From Clostridia bacterium (GTDB lineage Bacteria > Bacillota > Clostridia > Christensenellales > Borkfalkiaceae), in assembly GCA_021204825.1 (NCBI GenBank), contig JAJPYR010000077.1, forward strand, positions 1 to 64,000: 64,000 nt of DNA, written 5' to 3'. The notes beneath the pieces are model-generated. The model saw only the letters and a list, made by a program, of their open reading frames with translations. It had not been told where the DNA came from and ran no database searches. The translations under genes and the position numbers were made by a program. Positions 10,604-19,797 of this stretch are shown in pieces (the first letter of the stretch is position 1; each line of letters opens with the position of its first letter).

Positions 10604-10741
10604 GGCTCTCTCTCCCGCGCCTTTCTTCCGGCTGTATGTGAAGAGTATACCATACACCTTCCATATAAAGCAACAGGCATATGCCCTTGCGGCTGTCACG
10701 AATTTATATGACAGAAAACGATTTAAAAAAGCTTTTAAAAC

Positions 10742-10773
10742 AAAAAAACTGCCTGCTTCACCCAGACAGTTTA
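10742..10773 (-). terminator. Rho-independent terminator of the zeta-like toxin operon
   Basis: Minus strand AAACTGTCTGGGTGAAGCAGGCAGTTTTTTTG. Confidence 0.7.
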
Positions 10774-10786
10774 ATGATAGTATTCA

Positions 10787-11404
10787 TCAGTCACCACATT
10801 CATATGGAAGGCCTTCTATAATTTCACTCGCCCATAAACACTCGCTTCCTGGAATTCTGGTTTGGTCATTTACCACAACTCCACTTGCAATTTCTGCAAC
10901 ACACTTAAGTGATTGCGTATTGTCGTAAATGTAAACGCACTCACAGTATGGAATGACCTTTTTTAGATTTTTAACTGACAAAGAAAACCTTCTTTCTATT
11001 GTTGCCTCAGAAACTCCATGACCACCATTTGCCACACGGGCAGCAACCCTTTCTGCTGCAATATTTGGTGATGCGACTCCTACATAAAGAATAATAATGC
11101 TATAGCCTAAATCCTTGGCTCTACGTACCGATTTCATGATGGTTGAACCGCAAAGAGTAGTCTCCTGATTGCATGACTCGCCGTTGGCAAAGCACGCATC
11201 TAAGCGCCGTAGAACTTCTTTCCCTGCAGCGATTTGAGCTCCAACACTACGCCAATCTAACCCCATCTCCTTGACTATTTCATCCGAATTAAGCCTTATA
11301 CCTGTTGTGAGTTCCTGTATTCTGGCATTTGAAGTCTTGTATAATGTGCTTTTACCAGCGCCATTAGCCCCCGCGATAATTGTATATTGCTTCTTAGTAC
11401 ACAC
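10787..11404 (-). CDS. Zeta-toxin-like P-loop kinase
   Basis: 'YTIIAGANGAGKSTLYK', 'LNSDEIVKEMG', 'NQETTLCG', followed by an R-rich helix 'RVAARVANGGHGV'. Confidence 0.82.
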   Translation of the reverse strand: MCTKKQYTIIAGANGAGKSTLYKTSNARIQELTTGIRLNSDEIVKEMGLDWRSVGAQIAAGKEVLRRLDACFANGESCNQETTLCGSTIMKSVRRAKDLGYSIIILYVGVASPNIAAERVAARVANGGHGVSEATIERRFSLSVKNLKKVIPYCECVYIYDNTQSLKCVAEIASGVVVNDQTRIPGSECLWASEIIEGLPYECGD

Positions 11405-11579
11405 CCTGCTTCACCAGTTCCCTTTGTATCTGTCCAAGAATACAGTTATATATTGTCGTATATACTTCTTTCTCATCATTATTTCTGGCTGTCTTAATAA
11501 GCTCTGAAAGCTCAAACGGGGACAGCGGGGCATCATATATGGTCTCTACGGCCTGTCTCAATATTTCCACTTTAGTCAT
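11394..11579 (-). CDS. Small protein (61 aa) overlapping the zeta-like toxin; candidate antitoxin
   Basis: Stop overlaps the zeta-like ORF start by 11 nt, same strand; no recognised epsilon similarity. Confidence 0.6.
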   Translation of the reverse strand: MTKVEILRQAVETIYDAPLSPFELSELIKTARNNDEKEVYTTIYNCILGQIQRELVKQGVY

Positions 11580-11653
11580 ATGTATACTCCTTTCCTATAG
11601 GTAACTAATATGAAGTTTCCAAAGTAACAACGAACAATCAAACCTCTTTTAAT

Positions 11654-11681
11654 ATTGTACCCGCTCGACACAAAAAGTCAA
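11654..11681 (-). promoter_or_regulatory. Sigma-70-like promoter for the zeta-like toxin operon
   Basis: Minus strand TTGACT-16 bp-TACAAT. Confidence 0.6.
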
Positions 11682-11786
11682 GTGTCCTGTTGCTGATGAA
11701 CCTCTGTGCAAAACGATAAAACGGAGCCCGATTATTGCAACTTGTCCTGTTTTGCAGCCCCGGAGCGAAGTTTGCCTAAGTACTTG

Positions 11787-11816
11787 TTGACACTTTGCGC
11801 CCGGATTTGCTAAAAT
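11787..11816 (+). promoter_or_regulatory. Sigma-70-like promoter immediately upstream of the 11827 start codon
   Basis: TTGACA (11787-11792), 18 bp, TAAAAT (11811-11816). Confidence 0.6.
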
Positions 11817-11826
11817 GCAGGCAACT

Positions 11827-13125
11827 ATGGAAAAAGAAAATGAGCAGCAGGCACAGCAGGAGCCGCCTAGGAATGAACGCCGCGGGCTCATCACAGCCCT
11901 TACTATAATCCTTTCCGTGATCCTTGCGGTCATAATATTCATGGTTGTCTGGTACTGGGGGGACTCATATCCGGACCTTTCGGAGTTCAGGGAATCCATT
12001 GCCATACAGGGCCTGGATGAGGGCGCAACGCCTGCCGGGATTGAAGTCTTCAAGCCCACTGCAGGAAACTATTCCTCAGAAGAGATGTACTTCGTTGCGG
12101 CCAATATGAAGGACGGCACTTCCAGGATATACGTAACGGGCAAGTCACACGGCTATTACGGCTGCGTAACCCTTGCGGATGAGAACGGCGAACCCTTCAC
12201 GGAAGGCATAAACGGCATAGCACTGGACAATTATACCATGTGGGTGGCCTCAGGCACCACCATCTATGTAGACCACAGCACATCCAACAACGGCGTTGTC
12301 AATGACATCATCAGCAAGGCCATAGCCAACGAGGCATACCTCAACCCCGCAGAGGATGAGGATGCAGAGGATGCCGCAGATGATTCTGCGGATGAAGAGG
12401 CCGAAGAAGAGGCTGAGGAATATGAGATGCAGTCTGTGGAGTTCACAGGCTCCTTTGCAGCCAACTGCAATGCGGACTTCATCTTCCTGTATTACGGCAC
12501 ATCCACCAACTACCTCTATGTTGGCGAGACCAGGTCTTCCAAGGACACAACCCGCCAGGTTGCAACGGCCAGCGGAGACACCAACAGCGCCATAATGCTT
12601 GCATACCAGGAGAGCACGGGAGCAGCGTACGGGCTTGTGAACCTCTCGGATACATATGACGCAGACGGCAACGAGGTTGCCGCCCCGAAAATCTCCTCCA
12701 TGTACTGCATCCCGGACAGCATAACCGGTGCGGCAGTTACGGACTCCGCAGGGACCAATGAGCTTGCTCTTATTCAGAGCAACGGCTACGTATCCTCCAC
12801 AATGAAGGTGTATGACTTCTCCAGCTCCGGCGTAAAAAAGAGCAGCATGACATATGCCAATATGTACGGCAGCTCCTTCAGATTTGACGGCCTGTACGGA
12901 AAGGCCGGAAGCGCATACACAGACGGCACCATAAAGGTATATACGGCAGACAGCGGGTATCTGGATTATGAGTACACTCTCCCTGCACTCGCAGGCGAGC
13001 TTGCCGTAGGCTCCGATGACGAGACCATATTCGTTCTCTTCAAGTCCGGTGCGTCCGGATACAAGGCCCTTGTGCGCCAGATTGTGAGGGACGTGTACAA
13101 AATAGACCTTCCCGGCAAGGACTGA
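11827..13125 (+). CDS. Single-TM-anchored extracytoplasmic protein of unknown function with Asp/Glu/Ala-rich insert
   Basis: N-terminal TM 'GLITALTIILSVILAVIIFMVVWYW'; acidic run 'AEDEDAEDAADDSADEEAEEEAEEYE'. Confidence 0.75.
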   Translation: MEKENEQQAQQEPPRNERRGLITALTIILSVILAVIIFMVVWYWGDSYPDLSEFRESIAIQGLDEGATPAGIEVFKPTAGNYSSEEMYFVAANMKDGTSRIYVTGKSHGYYGCVTLADENGEPFTEGINGIALDNYTMWVASGTTIYVDHSTSNNGVVNDIISKAIANEAYLNPAEDEDAEDAADDSADEEAEEEAEEYEMQSVEFTGSFAANCNADFIFLYYGTSTNYLYVGETRSSKDTTRQVATASGDTNSAIMLAYQESTGAAYGLVNLSDTYDADGNEVAAPKISSMYCIPDSITGAAVTDSAGTNELALIQSNGYVSSTMKVYDFSSSGVKKSSMTYANMYGSSFRFDGLYGKAGSAYTDGTIKVYTADSGYLDYEYTLPALAGELAVGSDDETIFVLFKSGASGYKALVRQIVRDVYKIDLPGKD

Positions 13126-13148
13126 TCAGCGCTAACTTAATCTCATTT

Positions 13149-13178
13149 AAAAAGGACTCTCTCCGGAGAGTCCTTTTC
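13149..13178 (+). terminator. Rho-independent terminator
   Basis: AAAAAGGACTCTCTCCGGAGAGTCCTTTT. Confidence 0.85.
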
Positions 13179-13243
13179 TGTATGCCTGAAGAGGCTTATA
13201 TGCGGGTTATAGCGGTTTTAAGCCGCCTTGCAAGGGGCTGCCC

Positions 13244-14638
13244 TTACTTGCAGAAGGCCACGCAGGCCTCATACAGGGAGTATACGTCCGCCTTGGAGAT
13301 AAGCTCGTAGGGGGCGTGCATGGAAAGCACGGGGACGCCTATGTCCACTGTATCTATGCCGAGGTTGGCTATGTACATGGCAACCGTTCCGCCGCCGCCC
13401 ATGTCTATGGCTCCCAGCTCTCCCGTCTGCCAGATGACCCCATTGGCGTCAAAGGTGTCGCGGATGAAGCCCATGTATTCTGCAGGGGCATCGTTTGTGG
13501 AGGACTTGCCGCGGGCTCCTGTGTACTTGGAGACAGCCGCTCCGCAGGAGACGTATGCAGAGTTGCGGCTCTCGAAAGCGTTGGGATATGTGGGGTCATA
13601 GCCTGCCGTAACGTCTGCGGAGATGCACTTGGAATGATAGCGGACCTCTATGGGATTGGCGCCGAAAGAGGCTGCTATGGTGTCTATGACATCATTTATG
13701 ACCTTGCTCTGCATGCCTGTGGTGCCCTCGCTGCCCGTCTCTTCCTTGTCTGCAAAGACTGCCATTACGGTATGAGGGGACTCACAGTCCAGCACGGCGC
13801 GCATCTCGGGGTATGCGCAGACCTTGTCATCATGGCCGTATGCGAATATGAGCGCCCTGTCCAGGCCTATGTCCCTTGCCTTGCCTGCAGGCACGAGGCA
13901 CAGCTCCGAGCACTGGAAGTCTATCTCCGTCATGCCGTACTTCTCGTTGAGAAGCTTCAATATGGCGTCCTTCACCTTGCCTTTCTTGTCCTTGTCCTTG
14001 CCCTCTTCATCCTCTGAGGAGTCACCTTTAAGGGGCAGCGCGCCTATGACCGCATTGAGGCTCTCTCCCTCTATTGCCTTTGATGTGGGCTTGGAATTCT
14101 GCTCACCGGAAAGGTGCGGCAGAAGGTCCGTTATGTAGAATACGGGGTCTCCCTCCTCATCTCCGATGTTGACCTCTTTCTTCTCCCCGCCGGGAAGCAT
14201 TACAACGCCCTGGAGCGCCATGGGGATTGTGGTCCACTGGTACTTCTTTATGCCGCCGTAATAGTGGGTCTTGAGGTAGCAGAGCCCGTCTTTCTCATAC
14301 AGCGGATTGGGCTTCAAATCCAGCCTGGGGGAGTCCACATGGGCCACCATGATGCGTATGCCGTCCTTCGACACATCCTCTGTGCCCACACGGATAAGGA
14401 ATATGTTCTTGCCGCGGTTTATGAAGTATCTCTTGTCCCCGGCCTTCAGCTTCTCGCCGAAGGAGAACGGCCTGAACCCTGCGGCCACAGCCTGCCTCTC
14501 TGCTTCCGCAGAGGCTCCGCGCTCCGTCTTGGAGACGTTCAAAAACGCCTTGTAACCCTCTGCAAACGCGTATATGTCGGCCATTTTGGCCTCGTCCGCC
14601 TCTTCATATATGTTCTTTCTCTTGTACTTTAAATCCAT
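13244..14638 (-). CDS. M18 family aminopeptidase
   Basis: 'VAHVDSPRLDLKPNPLYE', 'YGHDDKVCAY', 'ADKEETGSEGTTGM'. Start chosen at MDLKYKRKN after GGGAGG. Confidence 0.93.
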   Translation of the reverse strand: MDLKYKRKNIYEEADEAKMADIYAFAEGYKAFLNVSKTERGASAEAERQAVAAGFRPFSFGEKLKAGDKRYFINRGKNIFLIRVGTEDVSKDGIRIMVAHVDSPRLDLKPNPLYEKDGLCYLKTHYYGGIKKYQWTTIPMALQGVVMLPGGEKKEVNIGDEEGDPVFYITDLLPHLSGEQNSKPTSKAIEGESLNAVIGALPLKGDSSEDEEGKDKDKKGKVKDAILKLLNEKYGMTEIDFQCSELCLVPAGKARDIGLDRALIFAYGHDDKVCAYPEMRAVLDCESPHTVMAVFADKEETGSEGTTGMQSKVINDVIDTIAASFGANPIEVRYHSKCISADVTAGYDPTYPNAFESRNSAYVSCGAAVSKYTGARGKSSTNDAPAEYMGFIRDTFDANGVIWQTGELGAIDMGGGGTVAMYIANLGIDTVDIGVPVLSMHAPYELISKADVYSLYEACVAFCK

Positions 14639-14927
14639 GCCGGCCTCCCATAAAAGCCCTTGAAGGGCTCCCTTTCTTTCGCGGACAATTATAGTGTCCT
14701 GCTGCGGGAAAGTCAAGTGACGCAAAACCTGGCAGGGAGTCTTCAGACGTCTTCATTCAGACGGTCCTTCCAGGTCTTGCTGAGTTGCCCCCGGAACATG
14801 GAAACGCCTGCGGAGGGAAGTCCGCAGGCGCGCAACCAAAGGAGCTGCATGCGCTCAGCACGCATGCATGTGAGCAGATTGAACGGCACTTGTGTGCCTG
14901 CCAATGTGCAATCCGGCGGCTGCCGGA

Positions 14928-15641
14928 TTACATCATGACCATAAGAAGGATGCTGGCAAACTGAAGCACTGTGCCGGCAATGTCAAAAAGATGCCATACA
15001 GAATGGAAGTATTTCACTTTCTTTCCGAGAGCGTAGAACACTATCCCGCCTGTATAGGCCACCCCGCCTGCCACGAGCAGCACGAGACAGGGTATTGAAA
15101 GGATCTGCACCATGGGCACAACGGCTATGAGAATGAGCCATCCCATTACTAAGTATAGCACCATTGAGATGACTTTGACAACCTTGTTGCGCATTGAAAT
15201 TGCGTTCATGGTGATGCCTGCAATGGCGCATGCCCACTCCGTGATGAGGATGGGCAGCCCGAACGGGGTGTTCCAGAGCGCTATCATGCAGTACGGGGTG
15301 TAGGTGCCTGCTATAAGCAGAAATATGGTGCAGTGGTCAAATATCCTGAACACATACTTCGCTTCACCTTCGTGAAGGAAATGGTACAGCGAGCTCATCG
15401 TGTACAGTATTACAATGCTGAGCCCGAACACTGATACTGCCACAACGGACTTCACGTCCGGCATGGCGAGATACACAAGCACTGCCCACATGGCAAGCCC
15501 AATGGCCCCTCCTGCTATGTGGGATACGGCATTGAAAATCTCCTCTCCCTTCGTATAGAAGGAGCACAGCTTCTCATTGGACTTCCAGCCCGCAGACTTG
15601 CCTGCGCCTGTATATACCGCTTTCTTTAATGCTTTTTCCAT
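14928..15641 (-). CDS. Hemolysin III / YqfA family membrane protein (PAQR-like)
   Basis: 'EEIFNAVSHIAGGAIG', 'SSLYHFL', 'FRIFDHCTIFLLIAGTYTPYC', 'YFHSVWHLFDIAGTV'. Confidence 0.9.
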   Translation of the reverse strand: MEKALKKAVYTGAGKSAGWKSNEKLCSFYTKGEEIFNAVSHIAGGAIGLAMWAVLVYLAMPDVKSVVAVSVFGLSIVILYTMSSLYHFLHEGEAKYVFRIFDHCTIFLLIAGTYTPYCMIALWNTPFGLPILITEWACAIAGITMNAISMRNKVVKVISMVLYLVMGWLILIAVVPMVQILSIPCLVLLVAGGVAYTGGIVFYALGKKVKYFHSVWHLFDIAGTVLQFASILLMVMM

Positions 15642-16191
15642 ATAACGATCCTCTGTATTCTCTCCAAGAGACGCCCGCCTGGCGCCCAGTGATGTATGCG
15701 TGCCGCTGTGTGAATGGATGCGGCAGCCTGATGTGCTCTGCGCTTTGCACCTTTGATTATACACAGGGCCATGAGGATGTAAACCTAATCATGCCGCAAC
15801 CCTGACTACGGCCGCAAGGAGCTCTTCTACTGCCCCCATAAGTCGTTTCTACAAACTTTCCGCGGGCTCTACCATGCGTAGAATGCAGCCAATTGCGTTA
15901 TCATATGCCGCATGTTTTTCAGAAGTCTGAATTTGGCCTGAACAAATTCCCACAGGAAGGGCAGAGCAACAGATGCCATCCGTGGATGGGCAGTGCTGGA
16001 CCCAAAAGGCCTCTATCCTCCCCTTCCGCCTGTCCCGCGCGTGCGATGCACATGGTTTGAGTCAAAGTACAAATATTTGTTTCAGCTATTTCTCAATGAA
16101 AAGAACCCGGCGCCTGGTTGGGACGGGGGGCTCTCTGTATAAGAATACAATTGGAACTGATACAACTGATTAATGGTGTCAATCTGCGGAC

Positions 16192-16743
16192 TCATACATC
16201 ATACTCATCTGTAGTACAACTGTCCCCATCCCAATGGAACACTTTTTCCAAGACATGTGCATACACTGGTTTGCCTTCTTGATATGTTATGACGCACTTT
16301 TCATCCGGTGTTATCTTGTGTATGTACTTGTGTGGGATATGGAACAGGAATTCATCCGCAGACAAATAGTTCTTCCCGTCATAACAATCTTCCGCACAGG
16401 TTTCCGTGAAAGCATACAGGGTTTCAAGACCTTCCTCTGGTACTTCAGGAATACTGCATTTCTTTTTGTATATGCGTAGATAATTGCCTGTATGATGCCC
16501 TACTTCATATACACGGCCGCACTCTGGACAATACCAGTATTCTACATTTTCATTCCGCAACATAAAAGAAAGAGGTTTCTCCCCCCTCTGCGGGCCTAGA
16601 AAAGTCAAGAGAATCCAATCTATATCAGGCCTGTAATTCAGAGCATCCTTCAATTCTTTCTCTGTATATATATCCAGCGAGTATGGAGACGGGCTTATTG
16701 TGCCACTAAGTTCATTCCCACACTCACATAATAAACTAGACAT
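16192..16743 (-). CDS. Hypothetical protein with paired Cys motifs (zinc-ribbon-like)
   Basis: 'CECGNEL' and 'YWYCPECGRVYEV'; otherwise unrecognised. Confidence 0.6.
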   Translation of the reverse strand: MSSLLCECGNELSGTISPSPYSLDIYTEKELKDALNYRPDIDWILLTFLGPQRGEKPLSFMLRNENVEYWYCPECGRVYEVGHHTGNYLRIYKKKCSIPEVPEEGLETLYAFTETCAEDCYDGKNYLSADEFLFHIPHKYIHKITPDEKCVITYQEGKPVYAHVLEKVFHWDGDSCTTDEYDV

Positions 16744-16812
16744 GTTTTACCTCCTAACATAAGCCAAGGTAAGCATTCTGCTTAACCTTTTGCCTAATAT
16801 ACCACTTAAATA

Positions 16813-17316
16813 TTATACCTTTAGTAACTTGCTTGTTCCCATTAAGTAATCCTTGTGAGTTCCGTCTGATAACCATACTCTAATTGATCCCTTTATAAAA
16901 GATTCACTCTTACGATTACTCTCCCTTAGTGCATAGTCAATTCCTGCTTGAACAATGCTTAAATCTGCTTGATTGTTTTTCAACTTGGGGAAATACAGGT
17001 CAACGGACCCAGTATATCCCTCCGTAAACTTAGCAAACCCCTTCTCAATATCATCAGATATCCGTGAAGGATTAGTACTTGTCACCTGCTTAACCTCGAT
17101 TCTACCAAGAATCTCCGTGTCATCATAATCTTTGATTGCTAAATCATATTGCTTTATATTGTTTTCCTTGTTCTGCTGCTTGATAAAAACCACACAGTAT
17201 CCTGCTTCGATGTATCTCTCACCTACATATATAGCACCATTATCCGTCACTTTACGATTGGCCGTATCTCTGTAAAGATTATTCTTCTCTATGTAGCCAC
17301 CATGCCCTCTTCCCAT
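16813..17316 (-). CDS. CdiA C-terminal-like (PD-(D/E)XK-fold) nuclease domain protein, standalone
   Basis: 'YDLAIKDYDDTEILGRIEVKQVTSTNPSRISDDIEKGFAKF...VDLYFPKL' resembles CdiA-C tRNase-type toxin domains. Confidence 0.65.
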   Translation of the reverse strand: MGRGHGGYIEKNNLYRDTANRKVTDNGAIYVGERYIEAGYCVVFIKQQNKENNIKQYDLAIKDYDDTEILGRIEVKQVTSTNPSRISDDIEKGFAKFTEGYTGSVDLYFPKLKNNQADLSIVQAGIDYALRESNRKSESFIKGSIRVWLSDGTHKDYLMGTSKLLKV

Positions 17317-17320
17317 GATA

Positions 17321-17965
17321 CTACTTCCCCCACTTCATATCACAATAGGGCTTGCATATGGTAATTGGTACAGACAAAAGATCTCTCCAAGCCTCAGGGA
17401 AACGCCCATATACTAAGAGTGCCGTAGGATGCTTTACCTTCACCAGACGTTTCATCCCGGTCAAAAGGACCTCTCTGCACTCAGGATTTTTTAGGCAGCC
17501 CTGTGTGGTCAAAGACAAGATGCTGTCTTCCGGAAGCCCGTCAAATGCCCAATTCAAACTTTCCAGGTCACCCCAGCAAGCATTAGGGACAGTTGTTATC
17601 CCATTAGACTGCATTGCATAGGTTATAGCATAATTAAACCAGCAGTTCATTATTTGTTGAGGCTTAGGCATGTCCATATACATGCTGCAGTCCGGGCCAA
17701 TGCACCCTTCAAACTTCTTGAGCAAATCAAAGTACCGGAAGGCATTTTGAACAAAGCTTGCAAAGCGATAATCTTCTATGTAGAAGTGCGGCCATTTGCA
17801 TGCGGACTCCTTCTCATACTTTGCCAAGTGAAATGGAACCAAATCATGAGGCATCTGATTTACCGCCTGCAATAAGGGGAAATCATACCTTCCGACCAAC
17901 TGCGCTCCCTCCGTGTACTTCCAATTGAAGTAACGCTCATGCTGCTTGATATTAGAGACTTTCAT
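17321..17965 (-). CDS. DUF4417-like protein
   Basis: 'HLVPFHLAKYEK...HFYIEDYRF...NCWFNYAITYAMQSNGITTVPNACWG'. Start at MKVSNIKQ after AGGAGGG; upstream extension overlaps the promoter. Confidence 0.65.
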   Translation of the reverse strand: MKVSNIKQHERYFNWKYTEGAQLVGRYDFPLLQAVNQMPHDLVPFHLAKYEKESACKWPHFYIEDYRFASFVQNAFRYFDLLKKFEGCIGPDCSMYMDMPKPQQIMNCWFNYAITYAMQSNGITTVPNACWGDLESLNWAFDGLPEDSILSLTTQGCLKNPECREVLLTGMKRLVKVKHPTALLVYGRFPEAWRDLLSVPITICKPYCDMKWGK

Positions 17966-18022
17966 AACAAGCCCTCCTATTATATCAGTTAACTGAATAT
18001 CCTGTTGGGCTTGTTCTTGAAT

Positions 18023-18051
18023 ATTATACAACAAGCCCATACGGATATCAA
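18023..18051 (-). promoter_or_regulatory. Sigma-70-like promoter of the DUF4417-like/nuclease operon
   Basis: Minus strand TTGATA-17 bp-TATAAT; AACAAGCCC repeats flank the -10. Confidence 0.75.
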
Positions 18052-18155
18052 ACTCTTCAGTAAATTGATTCTGTTTTAAATTTGCTTATTCGCTAATTTC
18101 TAATAAATACCGGCGAAAATAAAGGGACTGCTCCCTCTGTGTAATAGCTAATACA

Positions 18156-18911
18156 TTAGTGTTTAGCAGAAATACTATTTATGTTTATAAACTCTCTGTC
18201 TAAAATGTCAAGTTGTATAAGTCTGATCCCCATAGCTGTATAGCTCATCCTATACAGATTGGACATTTTCTTGACTCTCTCTTTTCGATAAAAATTGAAA
18301 GTTAAAGGATATTCGCTGTCAGGTTCCTGGAACCAGTCTTTATATATGTTTTTTACAGACTGTTCTGGAGCTATAAATGCTCCAGCAACATAATTCGCTT
18401 GCTTCTCAGTAATGGTATACAAATAATCATAGTAACTTGTTTCTACAAGTTCGCCTTTTGTGGACATAAGCATTTTTTGTTGCTGATAGCTATACACTTC
18501 GTTATCAGGCAATAGATAATATTCAGAATGTAGCAGTAAATGAGTGATTTCGTGTACAAGAGTAAAAAGTGCCCTACGTATCTTTTGCTCATCCCCACTT
18601 TCCTGAAACTGCTTATCCAGCACGATGCTTCCTGCACGATACAACTCCTTATGCGGAAGCAATCCAGGATAATATGGAACAGACGGCCATACATAGCACA
18701 GACTATCTCCGCAAGCCGCCATTCCTAATTTTGACATGTCTGGTGTCAAGTAAGCAAATGTCAAACTGTAATTCAAGGCATCCACCAAGGCATACGGATC
18801 AAACCGCATTGGTTCATCAAGTCTTTCAGGCTTGTATTTCTTGTTGATTTGATCTGCAATATTTTCAAGATCTCTTGTTGTATAGCTCTGAAAACGCATC
18901 TCTCCTGTCAA
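18156..18911 (-). CDS. ImmA/IrrE-family metallopeptidase
   Basis: Zinc motif 'HEITHLLLHSE'; paired with upstream XRE gene. Confidence 0.82.
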   Translation of the reverse strand: MTGEMRFQSYTTRDLENIADQINKKYKPERLDEPMRFDPYALVDALNYSLTFAYLTPDMSKLGMAACGDSLCYVWPSVPYYPGLLPHKELYRAGSIVLDKQFQESGDEQKIRRALFTLVHEITHLLLHSEYYLLPDNEVYSYQQQKMLMSTKGELVETSYYDYLYTITEKQANYVAGAFIAPEQSVKNIYKDWFQEPDSEYPLTFNFYRKERVKKMSNLYRMSYTAMGIRLIQLDILDREFININSISAKH

Positions 18912-18918
18912 ATATTAC

Positions 18919-19296
18919 TTACCCCCCTGGATTTTCTCCTTTCTCCAGCATCTCAATCACCTTCTCCCACTCTTTTTCTCCATAGCCGTTATCTCTTGCT
19001 TTGCGTAGAGCAATGCGGGATGCCTTAGTTCCCATAATATACTCTGCGATGTCCGGAGAAACATTGTTCTTCTTGCCTACGGCCAAATCAAACAAAGTGT
19101 CTGTTTCATCCTGTGTCAACTGAAGACACTTGGCTATAATCTCAATCTTATCCTTATCAGGTGGATAACGGTGATCGTTCTCAATATCACTCATATATGC
19201 CGGCGCAATACCCAGTTCCTCTGCCAGTTTTCTTAAATTGACTCCCTTTGCAAGCCTCTTGCTTCGCACATAACTCCCAAATGTTTCCTCTGCCAT
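18919..19296 (-). CDS. XRE-family HTH regulator
   Basis: 'GSYVRSKRLAKGVNLRKLAEELGIAPAYMSDIENDHRYP'. Confidence 0.88.
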   Translation of the reverse strand: MAEETFGSYVRSKRLAKGVNLRKLAEELGIAPAYMSDIENDHRYPPDKDKIEIIAKCLQLTQDETDTLFDLAVGKKNNVSPDIAEYIMGTKASRIALRKARDNGYGEKEWEKVIEMLEKGENPGG

Positions 19297-19319
19297 AATG
19301 ATATCATCTCCCTTCGCAT

Positions 19320-19336
19320 GTTAGCTAATTCCTAAC
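19320..19336. promoter_or_regulatory. Inverted-repeat candidate operator in XRE leader
   Basis: GTTAG-ctaattc-CTAAC between the XRE promoter and its start codon. Confidence 0.5.
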
Positions 19337-19342
19337 AACCAA

Positions 19343-19371
19343 AGTATAGTAAATTGAAATATGGCTGTCAA
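19343..19371 (-). promoter_or_regulatory. Near-consensus sigma-70 promoter of the XRE-ImmA operon
   Basis: Minus strand TTGACA-17 bp-TATACT. Confidence 0.8.
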
Positions 19372-19420
19372 GTACCTGAACACACAAAATTTACGATTTT
19401 ACTACACCTTTTTAACACAA

Positions 19421-19470
19421 TAAAGGAGAAAGTCTGCAACGCCGCAACGCTGCCCGGCTTTCTCCTTTAA
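19421..19470 (-). terminator. Hairpin downstream of clpC
   Basis: Inverted repeat AAAGGAGAAAG...CTTTCTCCTTT; weak T-tract. Confidence 0.5.
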
Positions 19471-19797
19471 CAACTGGTTTCATTCTGCTGTCCGCCAGCG
19501 TTCAGTTCCTTCCGGCACAATGCCGTTCTACTGCATTCATTTCGGATTTTAGGTGCCAGTCACACCAGCAGGATGACGCCCGCCTACCAGTGATATCATA
19601 TTAAACGGCATTGCTTTTGTCAACCCGTTTGAATGATGATTGTTCCCCTATATTCTATATTCTAGGGTATTGGGGTGAGGAAAGGCTCTGCCCCTGTGTG
19701 GAAACGGAGCCTTTGGTCCTGCTTTGATGAGTGTGTTTCTGTGATGGCAAGTGCCTTGACTTGATGCACGGGGGTGCGTGTAATGCCCTTGAGAGGA

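Noticed and set aside
16060-16077. acaaatatttgt-type palindrome, also similar at 53714-53731, as IS ends
   Set aside because: Short AT palindromes without transposase ORF or matching termini.
16192-19380. Prophage or ICE remnant
   Set aside because: XRE/ImmA and DUF4417 occur in mobile elements, but no integrase, att-like repeats, or structural or conjugation genes are visible.
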